Source: Bacillota bacterium (GTDB taxonomy: Bacteria > Bacillota > UBA4882 > UBA8346). Taken from it: a stretch of DNA of 64,000 nucleotides. The notes beneath the pieces were generated by a model. That model was not told the DNA's origin and did no database searches. It saw only the letters and a program-made list of their open reading frames with translations. Position numbers and translations under genes: made by a program. This document shows, piece by piece, positions 24,715-33,505 of this stretch; the stretch's first letter is position 1; each line of letters starts with the position of its first letter. The stretch spans positions 1 to 64,000 of the forward strand of contig JAEZFP010000070.1 of the NCBI GenBank assembly GCA_023417475.1. Direction: 5' to 3'.

Positions 24715-25797
24715 TTAAAAATCCCGGTTGACGACATACTGCGCCCAAGTCAATAAAAGCTCTTTGTAGATCGAATTAGCCAACGGCTCAATCTCGGTGA
24801 TCGCATCCATCACAATCGACTCGGCTAAATTGCGGGTATACTCGATTCCGTTAAAATCAATCAAGATCTGCCGGATCTTGGCCACCTCTTCTTCGGTAAT
24901 ATAGGGGTCGCCCAGCCAGCGGGCGAGATACTCCCGTTCGGCTTGGCCGGCATTGCTGTAGGCGTGCAAGACAATGGTAGTCCGTTTGCCTTCGCGAATA
25001 TCGGAACCCACCTTTTTCCCGAGCAATTTTTCATCACCGATAATACCCAAAATGTCATCCTGCAATTGAAACGCGGTGCCGCATTTTCGGGCAAACCGTC
25101 CCACTGCCGCAATTAAACCGTTATCGTTGACCGTCTTGCCCAAACCGATGGAGGATCCGGCGATTCCGGCATACTCGTATAAAACTCCGGTCTTGAGCTC
25201 AAGCATGCGCAAAACTTCAGCTTCAGTCAGTCCGTCGATGGGACGCCGGGCAAACAGGACATCCAACGCCTCTCCTTCGACTAGCCCATTGGTGACATCC
25301 ACCTCTAAGCGTTTGATCAAATCGAAGACCACCGGCAACGGCACACCCAGATCGGCCGAGTCCAGCAACAGTCTTACCGACCAAGCATGCTGCAGGTCAC
25401 CGGTTAAAATGGCAACATTTCGTCCTAAATCACCGGCTTCTTTTTCAGGATAACCCCAGTCCAATGCTTTTAACCGGAATTCCTCATGAATGGTGGGTAA
25501 GCCGCGCCGGCGGGGATCATTGTCAATGATATCGTCATGGACCAATGTCCAGGTATGATACACCTCGACTGACGCCGCAGCCAAGCGGGCTTGCATCTCT
25601 TTGCCCCCAACCGCGCCGCAACAGAAAAAGAGAATTCCGGGACGAAACCGTTTGGCCGGGCGGTTCAGGTATGAAAAAACAGCCTCCCGGAGCGGTTCGG
25701 GATGAAAACACTGACGGTATTCCGGTTCATTAAAGATCTCGACCACCATCGTTTCCCGCTCTTTTAAGGCATTGACAAACTGCTCCTTGGTAACCAT
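24715..25797 (-). CDS. Trans-isoprenyl diphosphate synthase (IspA-like)
   Basis: A 360-residue polyprenyl synthetase that joins isopentenyl diphosphate to allylic diphosphates. First Asp-rich motif in LVHDDIIDND (near 110), lysine/arginine site RPGILFFC, and second Asp-rich motif LQDDILGI (near 250). It is longer than a typical 295-residue farnesyl synthase, so it may make a longer chain, for example geranylgeranyl. The ATG at 25797 follows GAGGAG by 10 bases; an upstream extension to 25938 overlaps xseB and is not used. Confidence 0.9.
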   Translation of the reverse strand: MVTKEQFVNALKERETMVVEIFNEPEYRQCFHPEPLREAVFSYLNRPAKRFRPGILFFCCGAVGGKEMQARLAAASVEVYHTWTLVHDDIIDNDPRRRGLPTIHEEFRLKALDWGYPEKEAGDLGRNVAILTGDLQHAWSVRLLLDSADLGVPLPVVFDLIKRLEVDVTNGLVEGEALDVLFARRPIDGLTEAEVLRMLELKTGVLYEYAGIAGSSIGLGKTVNDNGLIAAVGRFARKCGTAFQLQDDILGIIGDEKLLGKKVGSDIREGKRTTIVLHAYSNAGQAEREYLARWLGDPYITEEEVAKIRQILIDFNGIEYTRNLAESIVMDAITEIEPLANSIYKELLLTWAQYVVNRDF

Positions 25798-25801
25798 CGA
25801 T

Positions 25802-26065
25802 TCAACTCTCCTCCGGATCCGGTTTAAACTGCCCGATTTTGGGCTCCCCTTTTTCGATCCCCAGTAAAATATCCAGCCGGCCTTCGGCGGCATCCAACTT
25901 GCCCGTACAAAAACGCGCCAATCCGACCCCTTCTTCAAATAAATTCAGACTGTCTTCCAAAGACAATTCGCCCGATTCGAGCTTTTGGACGATATCGGTG
26001 AGGCGTTCAATGGCCTCTTCATAACTCCGTTCGCTGGTAACTTTGGTGTTGTCTGTTTCAGCCAT
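25802..26065 (-). CDS. xseB: Exodeoxyribonuclease VII small subunit
   Basis: An 87-residue helical protein, small subunit of exonuclease VII. The core RSYEEAIERLTDIVQKLESG then ELSLEDSLNLFEEGV matches the family well. It binds XseA to form the nuclease. The ATG at 26065 follows GGGGGAG; the stop of xseA and this start share one base (TAATG). The coding order xseA-xseB-prenyl synthase is the standard one in Bacillota. Confidence 0.94.
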   Translation of the reverse strand: MAETDNTKVTSERSYEEAIERLTDIVQKLESGELSLEDSLNLFEEGVGLARFCTGKLDAAEGRLDILLGIEKGEPKIGQFKPDPEES

Positions 26066-27273
26066 TATGACTCCCCCTTCGCCGCGACTGCGCAATCTAA
26101 TTTACCCGAAGCTAACGTGACCTTAAGGGTCTCTCCCACTGTGACTTGGTCCGCGCGTTTGACAAACGTTCCGTCCGGCTTTTGAATAACCGAATAGCCC
26201 CGTCCCAACGTTGCCAGCGGGCTTAGTGAATCAAGTTTACCCAATATCGTCAAGAAACGTTCTTTCTCCAAATTAACAGTCTGCTGGGACTGGTGAATGA
26301 TCCGTTCCGCCAGCAGATCCAGGTCCTGACGACGCCGGTCCAACAGTTGCTGTTTTGGCGTTTGCAGGATCCGGCTACGTAAAAAACGTTGTACATTGTC
26401 GCGTTCCAGCCGTAACTTGCGGTTCATTCCCATCTGTAACCGGCGTTGTAAATTGTCGACCTGGGTTTTCAGGGACAATTGTTCCGGCACCGCCAACTCG
26501 GCCGCTGCCGATGGGGTGGGCGCGCGTAAGTCCGCAACAAAGTCGGCGATGGTAAAATCGGTTTCATGACCAACTGCGGCGATGATCGGCAAAGTGAAAT
26601 CAGCAATGGCTCGGGCTAACCGTTCATCGTTAAAAGCCCAGAGATCCTCCAACGAACCGCCGCCGCGGCCGATGATCACCAAATCCAAGTTTTTGAAATA
26701 CGTTGCCTCTTGCAAGGCTTTGATCAGACTGGCGGGAGCTTCCTCCCCTTGAACCTGAGCCGGTATGAGCAAAATATCCAGATTAGGCCGGCGGCGCCGC
26801 AGGATCTTGATCATATCCCGCACGGCCGCTCCGGTCGGCGAGGTAATGATCGCGATCCGTTGCGCCAAAGGCGGCAGCGGTTTCTTGCGACGCGGGTCGA
26901 ATAATCCTTCCTGCTCCAAACGGGACTTTAACTTCTCAAACGCTAAGTAAAGGTTCCCAACCCCGACCTCTGCCATCTCATCAATATAGAGTTGGTATTG
27001 ACCCGTCTTTTCGTAGACGGACAGCCGGCCGCGCACCTTGACCGCCATGCCGTCCGCCGGTTTAAAGGTAAGGAACCGGGTCTGCGAACGAAACATCACG
27101 CAACTAATCCGCGCTCCGTTGTCTTTTAAGGTAAAATACAAATGACCGGAGGTATGGGAGGTAAAATTAGAGATTTCGCCGCTGATCCAAACTTCCGATA
27201 AGGAGAACGACTCCTCAATAATTTGTTTAATGGTAAGGGTCAGTTGGTGAACGGTAATAATCTGCAAGGCCAA
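26065..27273 (-). CDS. xseA: Exodeoxyribonuclease VII large subunit
   Basis: A 402-residue catalytic subunit. An N-terminal OB-fold (VWISGEISNFTSHTSGHLYF, then DNGARISCVMFRSQ) is followed by the catalytic core (IAIITSPTGAAVRDMIKILRRR, IIGRGGGSLEDLWAFNDE, AVGHETDFTIADFVADLRAPTPSAAAE in pieces) and a long coiled-coil. The TTG at 27273 has AAGGAG at 7-base spacing. It opens the operon xseA-xseB-prenyl synthase; no clear promoter was identified in 27274-27500. Confidence 0.95.
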   Translation of the reverse strand: MALQIITVHQLTLTIKQIIEESFSLSEVWISGEISNFTSHTSGHLYFTLKDNGARISCVMFRSQTRFLTFKPADGMAVKVRGRLSVYEKTGQYQLYIDEMAEVGVGNLYLAFEKLKSRLEQEGLFDPRRKKPLPPLAQRIAIITSPTGAAVRDMIKILRRRRPNLDILLIPAQVQGEEAPASLIKALQEATYFKNLDLVIIGRGGGSLEDLWAFNDERLARAIADFTLPIIAAVGHETDFTIADFVADLRAPTPSAAAELAVPEQLSLKTQVDNLQRRLQMGMNRKLRLERDNVQRFLRSRILQTPKQQLLDRRRQDLDLLAERIIHQSQQTVNLEKERFLTILGKLDSLSPLATLGRGYSVIQKPDGTFVKRADQVTVGETLKVTLASGKLDCAVAAKGES

Positions 27274-27504
27274 ACGATTGCTCCTTTTTCAATGGATAAC
27301 AGCCAACTTACGCTTCCATACTTGATTCGGTAAAATAGCAGAAAACTCCTGCCAAAAAGGAAAATGTCTATTTTGCATCCAGCTCAAGCGGTTTTTGTAG
27401 CAATAATTTAGTCGCCGCTACGGCAGGATGCGTTTATTCCTGTTGTAATATAATTATTTACCAAAAGATGCGATCGGTTTCATATTTGGATAAAAAATCG
27501 CAAC

Positions 27505-27529
27505 AAAAAACCGGCTCAAATTGAGCCGG
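27505..27529 (-). terminator. Terminator of the anti-sigma gene
   Basis: Stem CCGGCTCAA/TTGAGCCGG and a run of T on the minus strand, 12 bp after the stop at 27541. Confidence 0.85.
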
Positions 27530-27540
27530 GAAAAAGACTA

Positions 27541-28224
27541 TCAGGGGTTGACCTCATTGTGAATACTGACCGTAGCGCCCGCTTTTTCCAGCGATTGTTT
27601 CAGGTCATGGGCTTCTTGCTCGGTCAAGCCGGTAAATTGACTCAACGGGGTCGCGGTTTTCCGCATCGCATAGAAGGAACCGGCTTCCCGGGCGGCGCGA
27701 AAGTCGCGGGCCAACCGTTGAACCTGTTTGTCCCGGGGTCCAAAGGATATAATCTCCACCGTGTAGGAGCCGGCTTGCCGCAATTGCATTGATTCGGCTT
27801 GGGGTTCCGTCGCCGGCGCCGCTTTCAAGGCCATCACCTTATCGGCGACTTGCGGGGCTTGGGTTAGGTTCTGCGCCATGGGACGACTATATTGCAGAAA
27901 AGCCACGGCGATCAAGATCAACGCCGCTCCGCCGAATGCGGGAAGTAACGGCTTGGTTTTCAGCCGCTCCCAAAGTTTCGTCAGCAAGTTTGACTCCGGT
28001 ACGGCAGCTTGGCGAATTGCTTGACGCCAAGCCGATGCGAATTGCGGCGGCGTCTCCAACACCGGGGTTGTGGCGAGCAACTCCTGCGCTTCGCGGATCA
28101 AACGCCATTCCTCGACGCAAGCGGGACATTGCTGCAAATGTTGCTTGAGCGCCCGATCGACCGGTTCGGTCGAGTCATTGTCGATTGTCGTCTGAAGCTT
28201 ATTTTGAACCTCGCTACATTTCAT
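27541..28224 (-). CDS. Membrane anti-sigma factor with an L7/L12-like C-terminal domain
   Basis: A 227-residue anti-sigma factor. The N-terminal zinc-binding part (about 1-60) has His29, Cys33 and Cys36 (HLQQCPAC) plus Cys3. One membrane helix lies at 94-112, so residues 113-227 should be outside. The C-terminal 70 residues (YTVEIISFGPRDKQVQ, then LTEQEAHDLKQSLEKAGATV) closely resemble the ribosomal L7/L12 C-terminal fold. This fusion is unusual. The start overlaps the sigma factor stop as ATGA, marking a coupled sigma/anti-sigma pair. Confidence 0.85.
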   Translation of the reverse strand: MKCSEVQNKLQTTIDNDSTEPVDRALKQHLQQCPACVEEWRLIREAQELLATTPVLETPPQFASAWRQAIRQAAVPESNLLTKLWERLKTKPLLPAFGGAALILIAVAFLQYSRPMAQNLTQAPQVADKVMALKAAPATEPQAESMQLRQAGSYTVEIISFGPRDKQVQRLARDFRAAREAGSFYAMRKTATPLSQFTGLTEQEAHDLKQSLEKAGATVSIHNEVNP

Positions 28225-28805
28225 GTTGCTTGAGCCCTCCCTTCCACCAGCAAACCGTATCGCGGCCGGCCCGCCAACTGACGCCGGAATGATTCCCGCG
28301 CCCGGTTCAACCGGGATTTGACAGTTCCGACATTACACTTGAGAATCCGGGCAATAGTGTTGTAGTCCAATCCTTCGATATCCTTCAATATGATAATGGC
28401 CCGGTGCTCATCCGAAAGCATCAGCAACACCTCTTGAATGAGTTCCGATCGTTCCGTCTGTTCCGCTTCATCCACCGGGTTATGAAAGGTGGCGACCGGT
28501 TCATATCCTTGTTCTTTCAACTCATCCAACGAACCGTTCTGCCGTTTGCGGCGCCGCAACTCATCAAGGCAAAGGTTGGAGACCACCCGATATAGCCACG
28601 TCTTAAAGGATGAATTGCCGTTAAACTCGCTGATCTTATGAAAGATCCGGAGCATCGCCTCTTGACCGAGATCGCTCGCGTCATGGGGATTGCCGAAATA
28701 ACGGAAGGTCAGATTGTAGATTAACCGTTCATACTTCCCGAGCAACTCTTCAAAGGCCAACTTGTCGCCCGTTTGACAACGGGCGATTAACTCCGCTTCG
28801 GTCAT
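28221..28805 (-). CDS. ECF RNA polymerase sigma factor
   Basis: A 194-residue ECF (group 4) sigma factor. Region 2 contains YERLIYNLTFRYFGNPHDASDLGQEAMLRIF in pieces, then TWLYRVVSNLCLDELRRRKR; region 4 shows LSDEHRAIIILKDIEGLDYNTIARIL with GTVKSRLNRARE. It resembles SigW-like factors. The ATG at 28805 has AGGAGG at 7-base spacing. The anti-sigma gene follows with a 4-bp overlap. Its target genes are not visible, but a stress or envelope response is likely. Confidence 0.93.
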   Translation of the reverse strand: MTEAELIARCQTGDKLAFEELLGKYERLIYNLTFRYFGNPHDASDLGQEAMLRIFHKISEFNGNSSFKTWLYRVVSNLCLDELRRRKRQNGSLDELKEQGYEPVATFHNPVDEAEQTERSELIQEVLLMLSDEHRAIIILKDIEGLDYNTIARILKCNVGTVKSRLNRARESFRRQLAGRPRYGLLVEGRAQAT

Positions 28806-28876
28806 TGATTCACCCTCCTGCCGAAGTTGTTGCATTTGGACGACGGATTTCTCCGGCGCGATGCAATCCTCTGTTA

Positions 28877-28905
28877 ATTATAACGACAAGTCGGCAGGGA
28901 ATCAA
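28877..28905 (-). promoter_or_regulatory. Promoter of the ECF sigma operon
   Basis: Minus-strand TTGATT (28900-28905) and TATAAT (28877-28882) with a 17-bp spacer. The -35 lies in a nested palindrome, GGGAA/TTCCC around AACTCCGAGTT (28898-28918), a possible operator. Confidence 0.68.
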
Positions 28906-29351
28906 CTCCGAGTTCCCGATGGTTTTTTACCGAATGGCAACTGTTGGCTATTTCACAATAACTTACCGGCAACCGCCGTCCGATTTATGCGTTATATTAT
29001 GTAAAGCGGAGATGCAATATCAAGCTCATTGCTTGGGATGCATTTTTGACGAAATTGGCGGCGGCGATGTTCCGTTATCTTTGCAAAAATTTTCGAAACC
29101 ACCCGTCGGCGCGGGTGAGGCACAAACCGCCATCTTTACCAACAGTTGCTTAAAGGATATTAACGGTCCAGCTAGAATCCTATTTATCGCAACGTTATGT
29201 AAATTTGTTTGACAATGTTACCGCCGAATCGACGCAATATTATATCAAGCAACTTTCCATTGCCAGTCAAACAAATCCCGCATCCGTTCGTTTAGTGACG
29301 GATGAAATGAAAATAACCTAACGGTTCATAATTTGGAAAGGAGCGTCATTG
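28906..29351. other. Gene-free region upstream of the SLH gene
   Basis: This region precedes the SLH gene. It holds a terminator-like structure (29014-29048, ATGCA/TGCAT with inner CAAGC/GCTTG and TTTTT), a hairpin CACCCG/CGGGTG near 29100, and CATCCGT/ACGGATG (29281-29304) in the likely 5' leader. A 135-codon plus-strand frame overlaps it but lacks a ribosome site. I see no known RNA family. Confidence 0.45.
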
Positions 29352-30578
29352 ATGCTGTTTACGAAGAAATTTTACGGAATGCTACTCGGGGTGACCATGT
29401 TAAGCGGGCTTTTCTGCACTCAAGTTCAAGCCGCCCCGGTTGCCCTCTCCGACATTGAGGGAAATTGGGCTCAAAAATCCATTGAAAACCTGGCGAAACA
29501 GGGTGCCGTGACCGGTTACCCCGATGGTACGTTCAAACCGGATCAAACGGTAACCCGCGCCGAGTTTGCCAAGATGACCGCGGCATTGTTGAACTATAGC
29601 GACACCGGTTCCAACAGTCTTCCGGATGTGGGCGGCCACTGGGCGAGTTCCTATATTAACAAAGTGGCGGGGCAGAAGGTAATGAGCACTTTCGCCGATG
29701 GCACCTTCAAACCCGACGGCAATGTCAGCCGGGCCCAATTGGCGGTGTTTATGACCCGGGCGCTGCATATCGTGACCACGGAAGAGAAATATACCGATCC
29801 TTGGCCGGCCAGCTTTACCGATCTGGACGCCAAACACTGGGCTTTCCGGGCTGCGGAGGTAGATAACAAACTCGGTATCCTGCCGGAAGCTTTTCAACCA
29901 ATGTTTAAACCGGATCAAGCGGTGACCCGCGCCGAAGCCGCTTGGACTTTGAACGCCCTGAATCAACTGTCGGTGAAGAAAGGCAAAATTGCCACCGTTG
30001 ATTCCGATACCGGCCTGGTGAACATCCAGGGCAATAGCGGCGATCCGTTGCTGGCGATGATCGCTCCGGAGACGATCCTGATGCGCAACAACACCACCGC
30101 GCCGATCGACTCAATGCTCTCCGGCGATGAGATTACCGTCATCTCTGCCGCCAACGGCGATGTGAAGTATACCAAGGCCTTTGGTAAAGTGACCAAAAAC
30201 GATCTCCTGTCCCGGGTCAGCTCCATGACCAAAGGTCAACTGACCCCGGATCAGATCAGTGCGATCGCCACCGGTGACTGGAGCACGGTCAAGGACGGCG
30301 TGAAAGGAAACATCTTCAACCGTTTGATCGGCATGGGTCTCACCGCCGGTGAAGCCGAAAGCTTGATCAATCAGGATTGGAACTATCTTGACACCGTCAG
30401 TAAAGACCGGCTCTCCCAAGCCCTTTCGGCGCAGTTCGGAATCACTCAGGACTTTAGCCAAGCTTTGTTGGACCGGGATATGAAGCGGATTCAAGATTAC
30501 GGCAAAGTAGAGCTGGCGACCGCGGCGTTGAGTCGATTGCTGGGAGCGCAAGCGGGGACCGATAGTAGTTCGTACTAA
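29352..30578 (+). CDS. S-layer homology domain surface protein
   Basis: A 408-residue exported protein with a signal peptide (about 1-28, ending VQAAP) and three SLH domains: IEGNWAQKSIENLAKQG near 38, VGGHWASSYINKV near 98 and DAKHWAFRAAEVDNKLG near 158; each has the FKPD..VTRAE type signature. SLH domains tie proteins to secondary wall polymers. The C-terminal part (about 215-408) is an unrecognised region with beta then helical segments. The ATG at 29352 has AGGAG 8 bases upstream. A strong terminator follows. Confidence 0.92.
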   Translation: MLFTKKFYGMLLGVTMLSGLFCTQVQAAPVALSDIEGNWAQKSIENLAKQGAVTGYPDGTFKPDQTVTRAEFAKMTAALLNYSDTGSNSLPDVGGHWASSYINKVAGQKVMSTFADGTFKPDGNVSRAQLAVFMTRALHIVTTEEKYTDPWPASFTDLDAKHWAFRAAEVDNKLGILPEAFQPMFKPDQAVTRAEAAWTLNALNQLSVKKGKIATVDSDTGLVNIQGNSGDPLLAMIAPETILMRNNTTAPIDSMLSGDEITVISAANGDVKYTKAFGKVTKNDLLSRVSSMTKGQLTPDQISAIATGDWSTVKDGVKGNIFNRLIGMGLTAGEAESLINQDWNYLDTVSKDRLSQALSAQFGITQDFSQALLDRDMKRIQDYGKVELATAALSRLLGAQAGTDSSSY

Positions 30579-30600
30579 GAGTAAAACGTAGCTTCGTTGC

Positions 30601-30633
30601 AAAAGCTGCCGGGAGTATCTCCGGCAGCTTTTT
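30601..30633 (+). terminator. Terminator of the SLH gene
   Basis: Stem AAAAGCTGCCGG/CCGGCAGCTTTT followed by T, 22 bp after the stop. Confidence 0.9.
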
Positions 30634-30817
30634 TGTCAAAAAAGACGAATACTAAATCTATGAAGCAACCAGATGAAGCCACACATCCTCTCCAACGGTT
30701 GCGGCTGCGGGGGTACGTTGTTCGCACCGGAAATAAGTTGGATAGGTACCCTTGTTTATTCCTAGAAAAAAACCATTTAATAATTAATCTGCAATTAAAT
30801 GGAAAATGATTGATCTA

Positions 30818-30846
30818 TTTACAATCAGTGGAATTAATGATATACT
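30818..30846 (+). promoter_or_regulatory. Promoter of the GreA-like gene
   Basis: TTTACA (30818-30823) and TATACT (30841-30846) with a 17-bp spacer. It gives a 5' leader of about 140 nt before the start codon at 30992. Confidence 0.65.
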
Positions 30847-30911
30847 GATCCCAATCGCATTTTATATCTGCAAAAAATTTTTACTCAGTGAAAAATTGAT
30901 CGGGTTAATTT

Positions 30912-30950
30912 GGACATATGTCTACGGACAAATGTCCATTTGTCTTTTTA
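30912..30950 (+). promoter_or_regulatory. Possible attenuator in the GreA-like leader
   Basis: A short terminator (GACAAA/TTTGTC at 30927-30944, then TTTTTA) overlaps an alternative stem, GGACAT (30912-30917) with ATGTCC (30932-30937). The two cannot form together, so the leader could switch between termination and readthrough. Confidence 0.5.
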
Positions 30951-30991
30951 TAACGGACTGACATTAAATGGTTGGACAAGGAGTGTTCCCA

Positions 30992-31453
30992 ATGGAAACG
31001 ATCGTTCTATCGAAAGTCGCTTATTTATCCCTGATCGAATCCCTGCTTGAGTTGGAAGAGAATCACTTGGAGCTGCTTGATTCTTATTTCCCGTTACCTA
31101 CGCAAAACCGCAAAGCGATGGATTCATTGATTGTTACCTATCTTTCCCGGATGAATCGGCTGCTGGAGACAGTCACGGCCGACGAGTCCAGCACGGTCAC
31201 GAACTTTCCGTTGGTGACCATCGGGAGCGCCGTCACTGTCAAAGAGCTTGACACGCAAACCGTTACCGAATTTCACATCATTCTCCCGACCACGACCCAT
31301 GTCGGCGCTAGGGATATTTCGATCTTTTCCCCGTTGGGAAAGGCGCTGTTGTTGCAGGAGCCAAATGCGGAGGTTGAATATCACGCCCCGGGCGGCCGCT
31401 TTCGGTATCAGATCCTGGGTATCGCCATTCGTTGTAAAATTGACGCGTCGTAG
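30992..31453 (+). CDS. GreA/GreB-type C-terminal domain protein
   Basis: A 153-residue protein with a GreA/Rnk-type C-terminal domain (VTIGSAVTVKELDTQTVTEF, then ISIFSPLGKALLLQEPNAEV and GGRFRYQILGI). The N-terminal helical part (about 1-65) is short and lacks the acidic tip typical for GreA, so it may bind RNA polymerase without cleavage activity, as Rnk does. The ATG at 30992 has GGAG 8 bases upstream. An attenuator-like leader precedes it. Confidence 0.8.
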   Translation: METIVLSKVAYLSLIESLLELEENHLELLDSYFPLPTQNRKAMDSLIVTYLSRMNRLLETVTADESSTVTNFPLVTIGSAVTVKELDTQTVTEFHIILPTTTHVGARDISIFSPLGKALLLQEPNAEVEYHAPGGRFRYQILGIAIRCKIDAS

Positions 31454-31489
31454 CGGAAACAATCGCCAAGAAAATCTAACGAGCCGGCT

Positions 31490-32500
31490 TCAAGTTAATT
31501 TTAAAAGCCGCTCGGCATTTTCAAAGTAAATCTGCCGGCGTTGTCGCTCATTTAGCTGCAATGCCGCAAGACTTTGATCCGCGGATCGTCCCATCCCCAA
31601 ACCGCCCTCCATGTCCATGGGGGCGTCCGAACCGAATACGGTGTGCTCCGAACCGAAGAAAGCAACGGCAATCTGTAAAACGGCCGGATTGAAGTATTGG
31701 GTCGCCGTATCGATGTAAAATTTTCGATAATGTTCGGCATAGGGCGGTCGCACCTTCGCATCATATTGGCGTCCGGCATTCTTTTCAAAAAACTGAATGC
31801 CGACTTCCAGCCGACCCACGAAATACGGAATAAGCGCCCCATGGTGGTGAATGATCACCCGCAAGGTTGGATACCGTTCAAAAACCCCGCTGAAGACGAT
31901 CCGGTGCATCGCCAGGGTGCTATCCAACAACCAGCTGAATGCCTGAAAAAACTGATACTTCGATCCTCCCGGTTCATCAATATAATCGGCGATCGCGGCG
32001 GAACGCGCCGGATGAATCCAAAGCGGCGCCTCAAGTTCCACCGCTTTGGCAAACAGCTTGTCGAAATCCGGATGATCGGGAGGTTTCAGATCGGGACCCA
32101 CTCCCAACACTCCCCCGGCGAGCTGTAATTGGCATACCGCCCGTTCCAGTTCCGCAACCATGACCTGGGGGTCGCAGGTTGGCAGCATTCCAACGCCACT
32201 GAACCGCTCGGGGAATTTGGCGACCACCTGCGCCAGCTCGTCATTGGCAATGCGGGCCGCTTCCGCTGCCAGTACCGGATCGTTGCCCACCGCCGGGGTC
32301 ATCCCGAGCTCGGGTAAAGGAATCAACACGTGTCGCTCCACTCCCAATTGGTCCATCACTACGAGCCGGGCTGCCGGATCGATTAACGGTCGGGTATTGG
32401 CAAACAATTGCGCAAATTCATGGGAGCTTCCCGACTTGTCTGTGAGATACTTCAGCAAGCGCGGAAATGAAAAATGCGAGTAACAATCGATTTTTTTCAT
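31490..32500 (-). CDS. Amidohydrolase family 2 protein (ACMSD-like TIM barrel)
   Basis: A 336-residue metal-dependent hydrolase or decarboxylase of the amidohydrolase-2 family. It begins MKKIDCYSHF, where the usual HxH pair is reduced to one His, then PLWIHPARS (metal His), IIHHHGALIPYF (second His pair), HTVFGSDAPMDM (catalytic Asp) and a C-terminal NAERLLKL. The altered first motif may change metal binding. It is convergent with the GreA-like gene; the next gene upstream on the same strand is the P-loop kinase. The substrate is unknown. Confidence 0.83.
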   Translation of the reverse strand: MKKIDCYSHFSFPRLLKYLTDKSGSSHEFAQLFANTRPLIDPAARLVVMDQLGVERHVLIPLPELGMTPAVGNDPVLAAEAARIANDELAQVVAKFPERFSGVGMLPTCDPQVMVAELERAVCQLQLAGGVLGVGPDLKPPDHPDFDKLFAKAVELEAPLWIHPARSAAIADYIDEPGGSKYQFFQAFSWLLDSTLAMHRIVFSGVFERYPTLRVIIHHHGALIPYFVGRLEVGIQFFEKNAGRQYDAKVRPPYAEHYRKFYIDTATQYFNPAVLQIAVAFFGSEHTVFGSDAPMDMEGGLGMGRSADQSLAALQLNERQRRQIYFENAERLLKLT

Positions 32501-32533
32501 TTTGTCCCCACTCTCTCGCGAAGATGTTCCCTT

Positions 32534-33115
32534 TCACGGCAACGGATTGGGATTCAGGAACTGTTTGACTCTTTCCATCACCGTATCCCGACCGTTCCCG
32601 TCAAAGTTCGTTGTATCATATACCATCCGCGCGTCGCCTATGTCAAATAAATCACTCTTTAATTCAAGCTGCCGGTTGGAAAACCGGTCGAAATCGGCAT
32701 ATTGTTCGCAAACCAGACTGGGATGCCGTTCACAGGTGGCGTCTCTTGCCACAAACCGGGGATGCAACACGCGGAGATCGGCATTACAGACCACGGTGAA
32801 CGATTGAAATCCGATCTCCTGCCGAACCGCTGTAAAACGGGCGGCGCCCTGTTGCGATTCAAAATTGCTTTCGATAACCAAGTTGACCCTGGCTTTGACC
32901 AACTCGCGAAACATTTGAAATAAAATATCGTAACTCGCCGCAGCAATGTTTTGATCGGTAATTTGGGAAATTCCTTTCAAGGATTCATATAACTGTATTT
33001 TAAGATCATCTTTGCATAACAAAGGGAGTTCAAATTCGGCTGCAATTACCTTAGCCAAGGTCGTTTTGCCGGATGCCGGGGGTCCGGCGATGACAATTAC
33101 GGAGGATTTTCTCAT
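32534..33115 (-). CDS. P-loop kinase (AAA_33/zeta-toxin-like)
   Basis: A 193-residue ATP-binding protein with Walker A GPPASGKTTLAK near 10-21, LCKDDLKIQL (substrate Asp), NLVIESNFES and RHPSLVCEQYADFDRF. It resembles small-molecule or tRNA-type kinases in the zeta-toxin/AAA_33 group. No antitoxin gene is next to it. Its start is followed upstream by the 21-bp repeat array (33157-33471), which therefore lies in its promoter region. The role is unknown. Confidence 0.8.
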   Translation of the reverse strand: MRKSSVIVIAGPPASGKTTLAKVIAAEFELPLLCKDDLKIQLYESLKGISQITDQNIAAASYDILFQMFRELVKARVNLVIESNFESQQGAARFTAVRQEIGFQSFTVVCNADLRVLHPRFVARDATCERHPSLVCEQYADFDRFSNRQLELKSDLFDIGDARMVYDTTNFDGNGRDTVMERVKQFLNPNPLP

Positions 33116-33156
33116 TGTTTAGGACTCCGATCTTTTGCGATTGCGGTTTCAGCCAT

Positions 33157-33471
33157 TATGGAATGCGCCAATGACGTTTTGGCTCAAGCCAATGTTATTT
33201 CGGATCTTGCCATAATTACTTTGGCAGATGCCAAAATCATTTGGGAATGATCCAATGTTTATTTGGAACATGCCAAGATCATTTGGGAATGATCCAATGT
33301 TTATTTGGAACATGCCAAGATCATTCGGGAATGATCCAATGTTTATTTGGAACCTGCCAAAATCATTCGGGGATGATCCAATGTTTCTTTGGAACGTTCC
33401 AATCTCATTCCGGCACATGCCAAAATCATTTTGGCACGTTCCAAAATCATTTTGGGCTCCGGTAACGTTCC
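33157..33471. repeat. Fourteen 21-bp palindromic repeats plus one decayed unit
   Basis: Units begin every 21 bp from 33157 to 33430. Most carry TTGG and CCAA arms six or seven bases apart; the unit at 33388 holds the perfect palindrome TTGGAACGTTCCAA. In the middle two variants alternate, giving a 42-bp higher period. A 15th unit (33451) is degenerate. Open frames on both strands are due to the multiple-of-three period. The array is upstream of the P-loop kinase and downstream of the LysE exporter, both on the minus strand. Confidence 0.88.
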
Positions 33472-33505
33472 GAATCGCGATGAAACAGCGACAAATCGCC
33501 AATCG

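Noticed and set aside
28805..29212. A 135-codon plus-strand frame upstream of the SLH gene
   Set aside because: It starts inside the ECF sigma gene on the other strand, lacks an SD, and shows no protein-like pattern.
30660..30809. A 49-codon frame after the SLH terminator
   Set aside because: No SD, no known pattern, and it runs into the promoter of the GreA-like gene.
32534..33115. Zeta-type toxin of a toxin-antitoxin pair
   Set aside because: The fold is similar, but there is no small antitoxin gene next to it, so a metabolic or RNA kinase is as likely.
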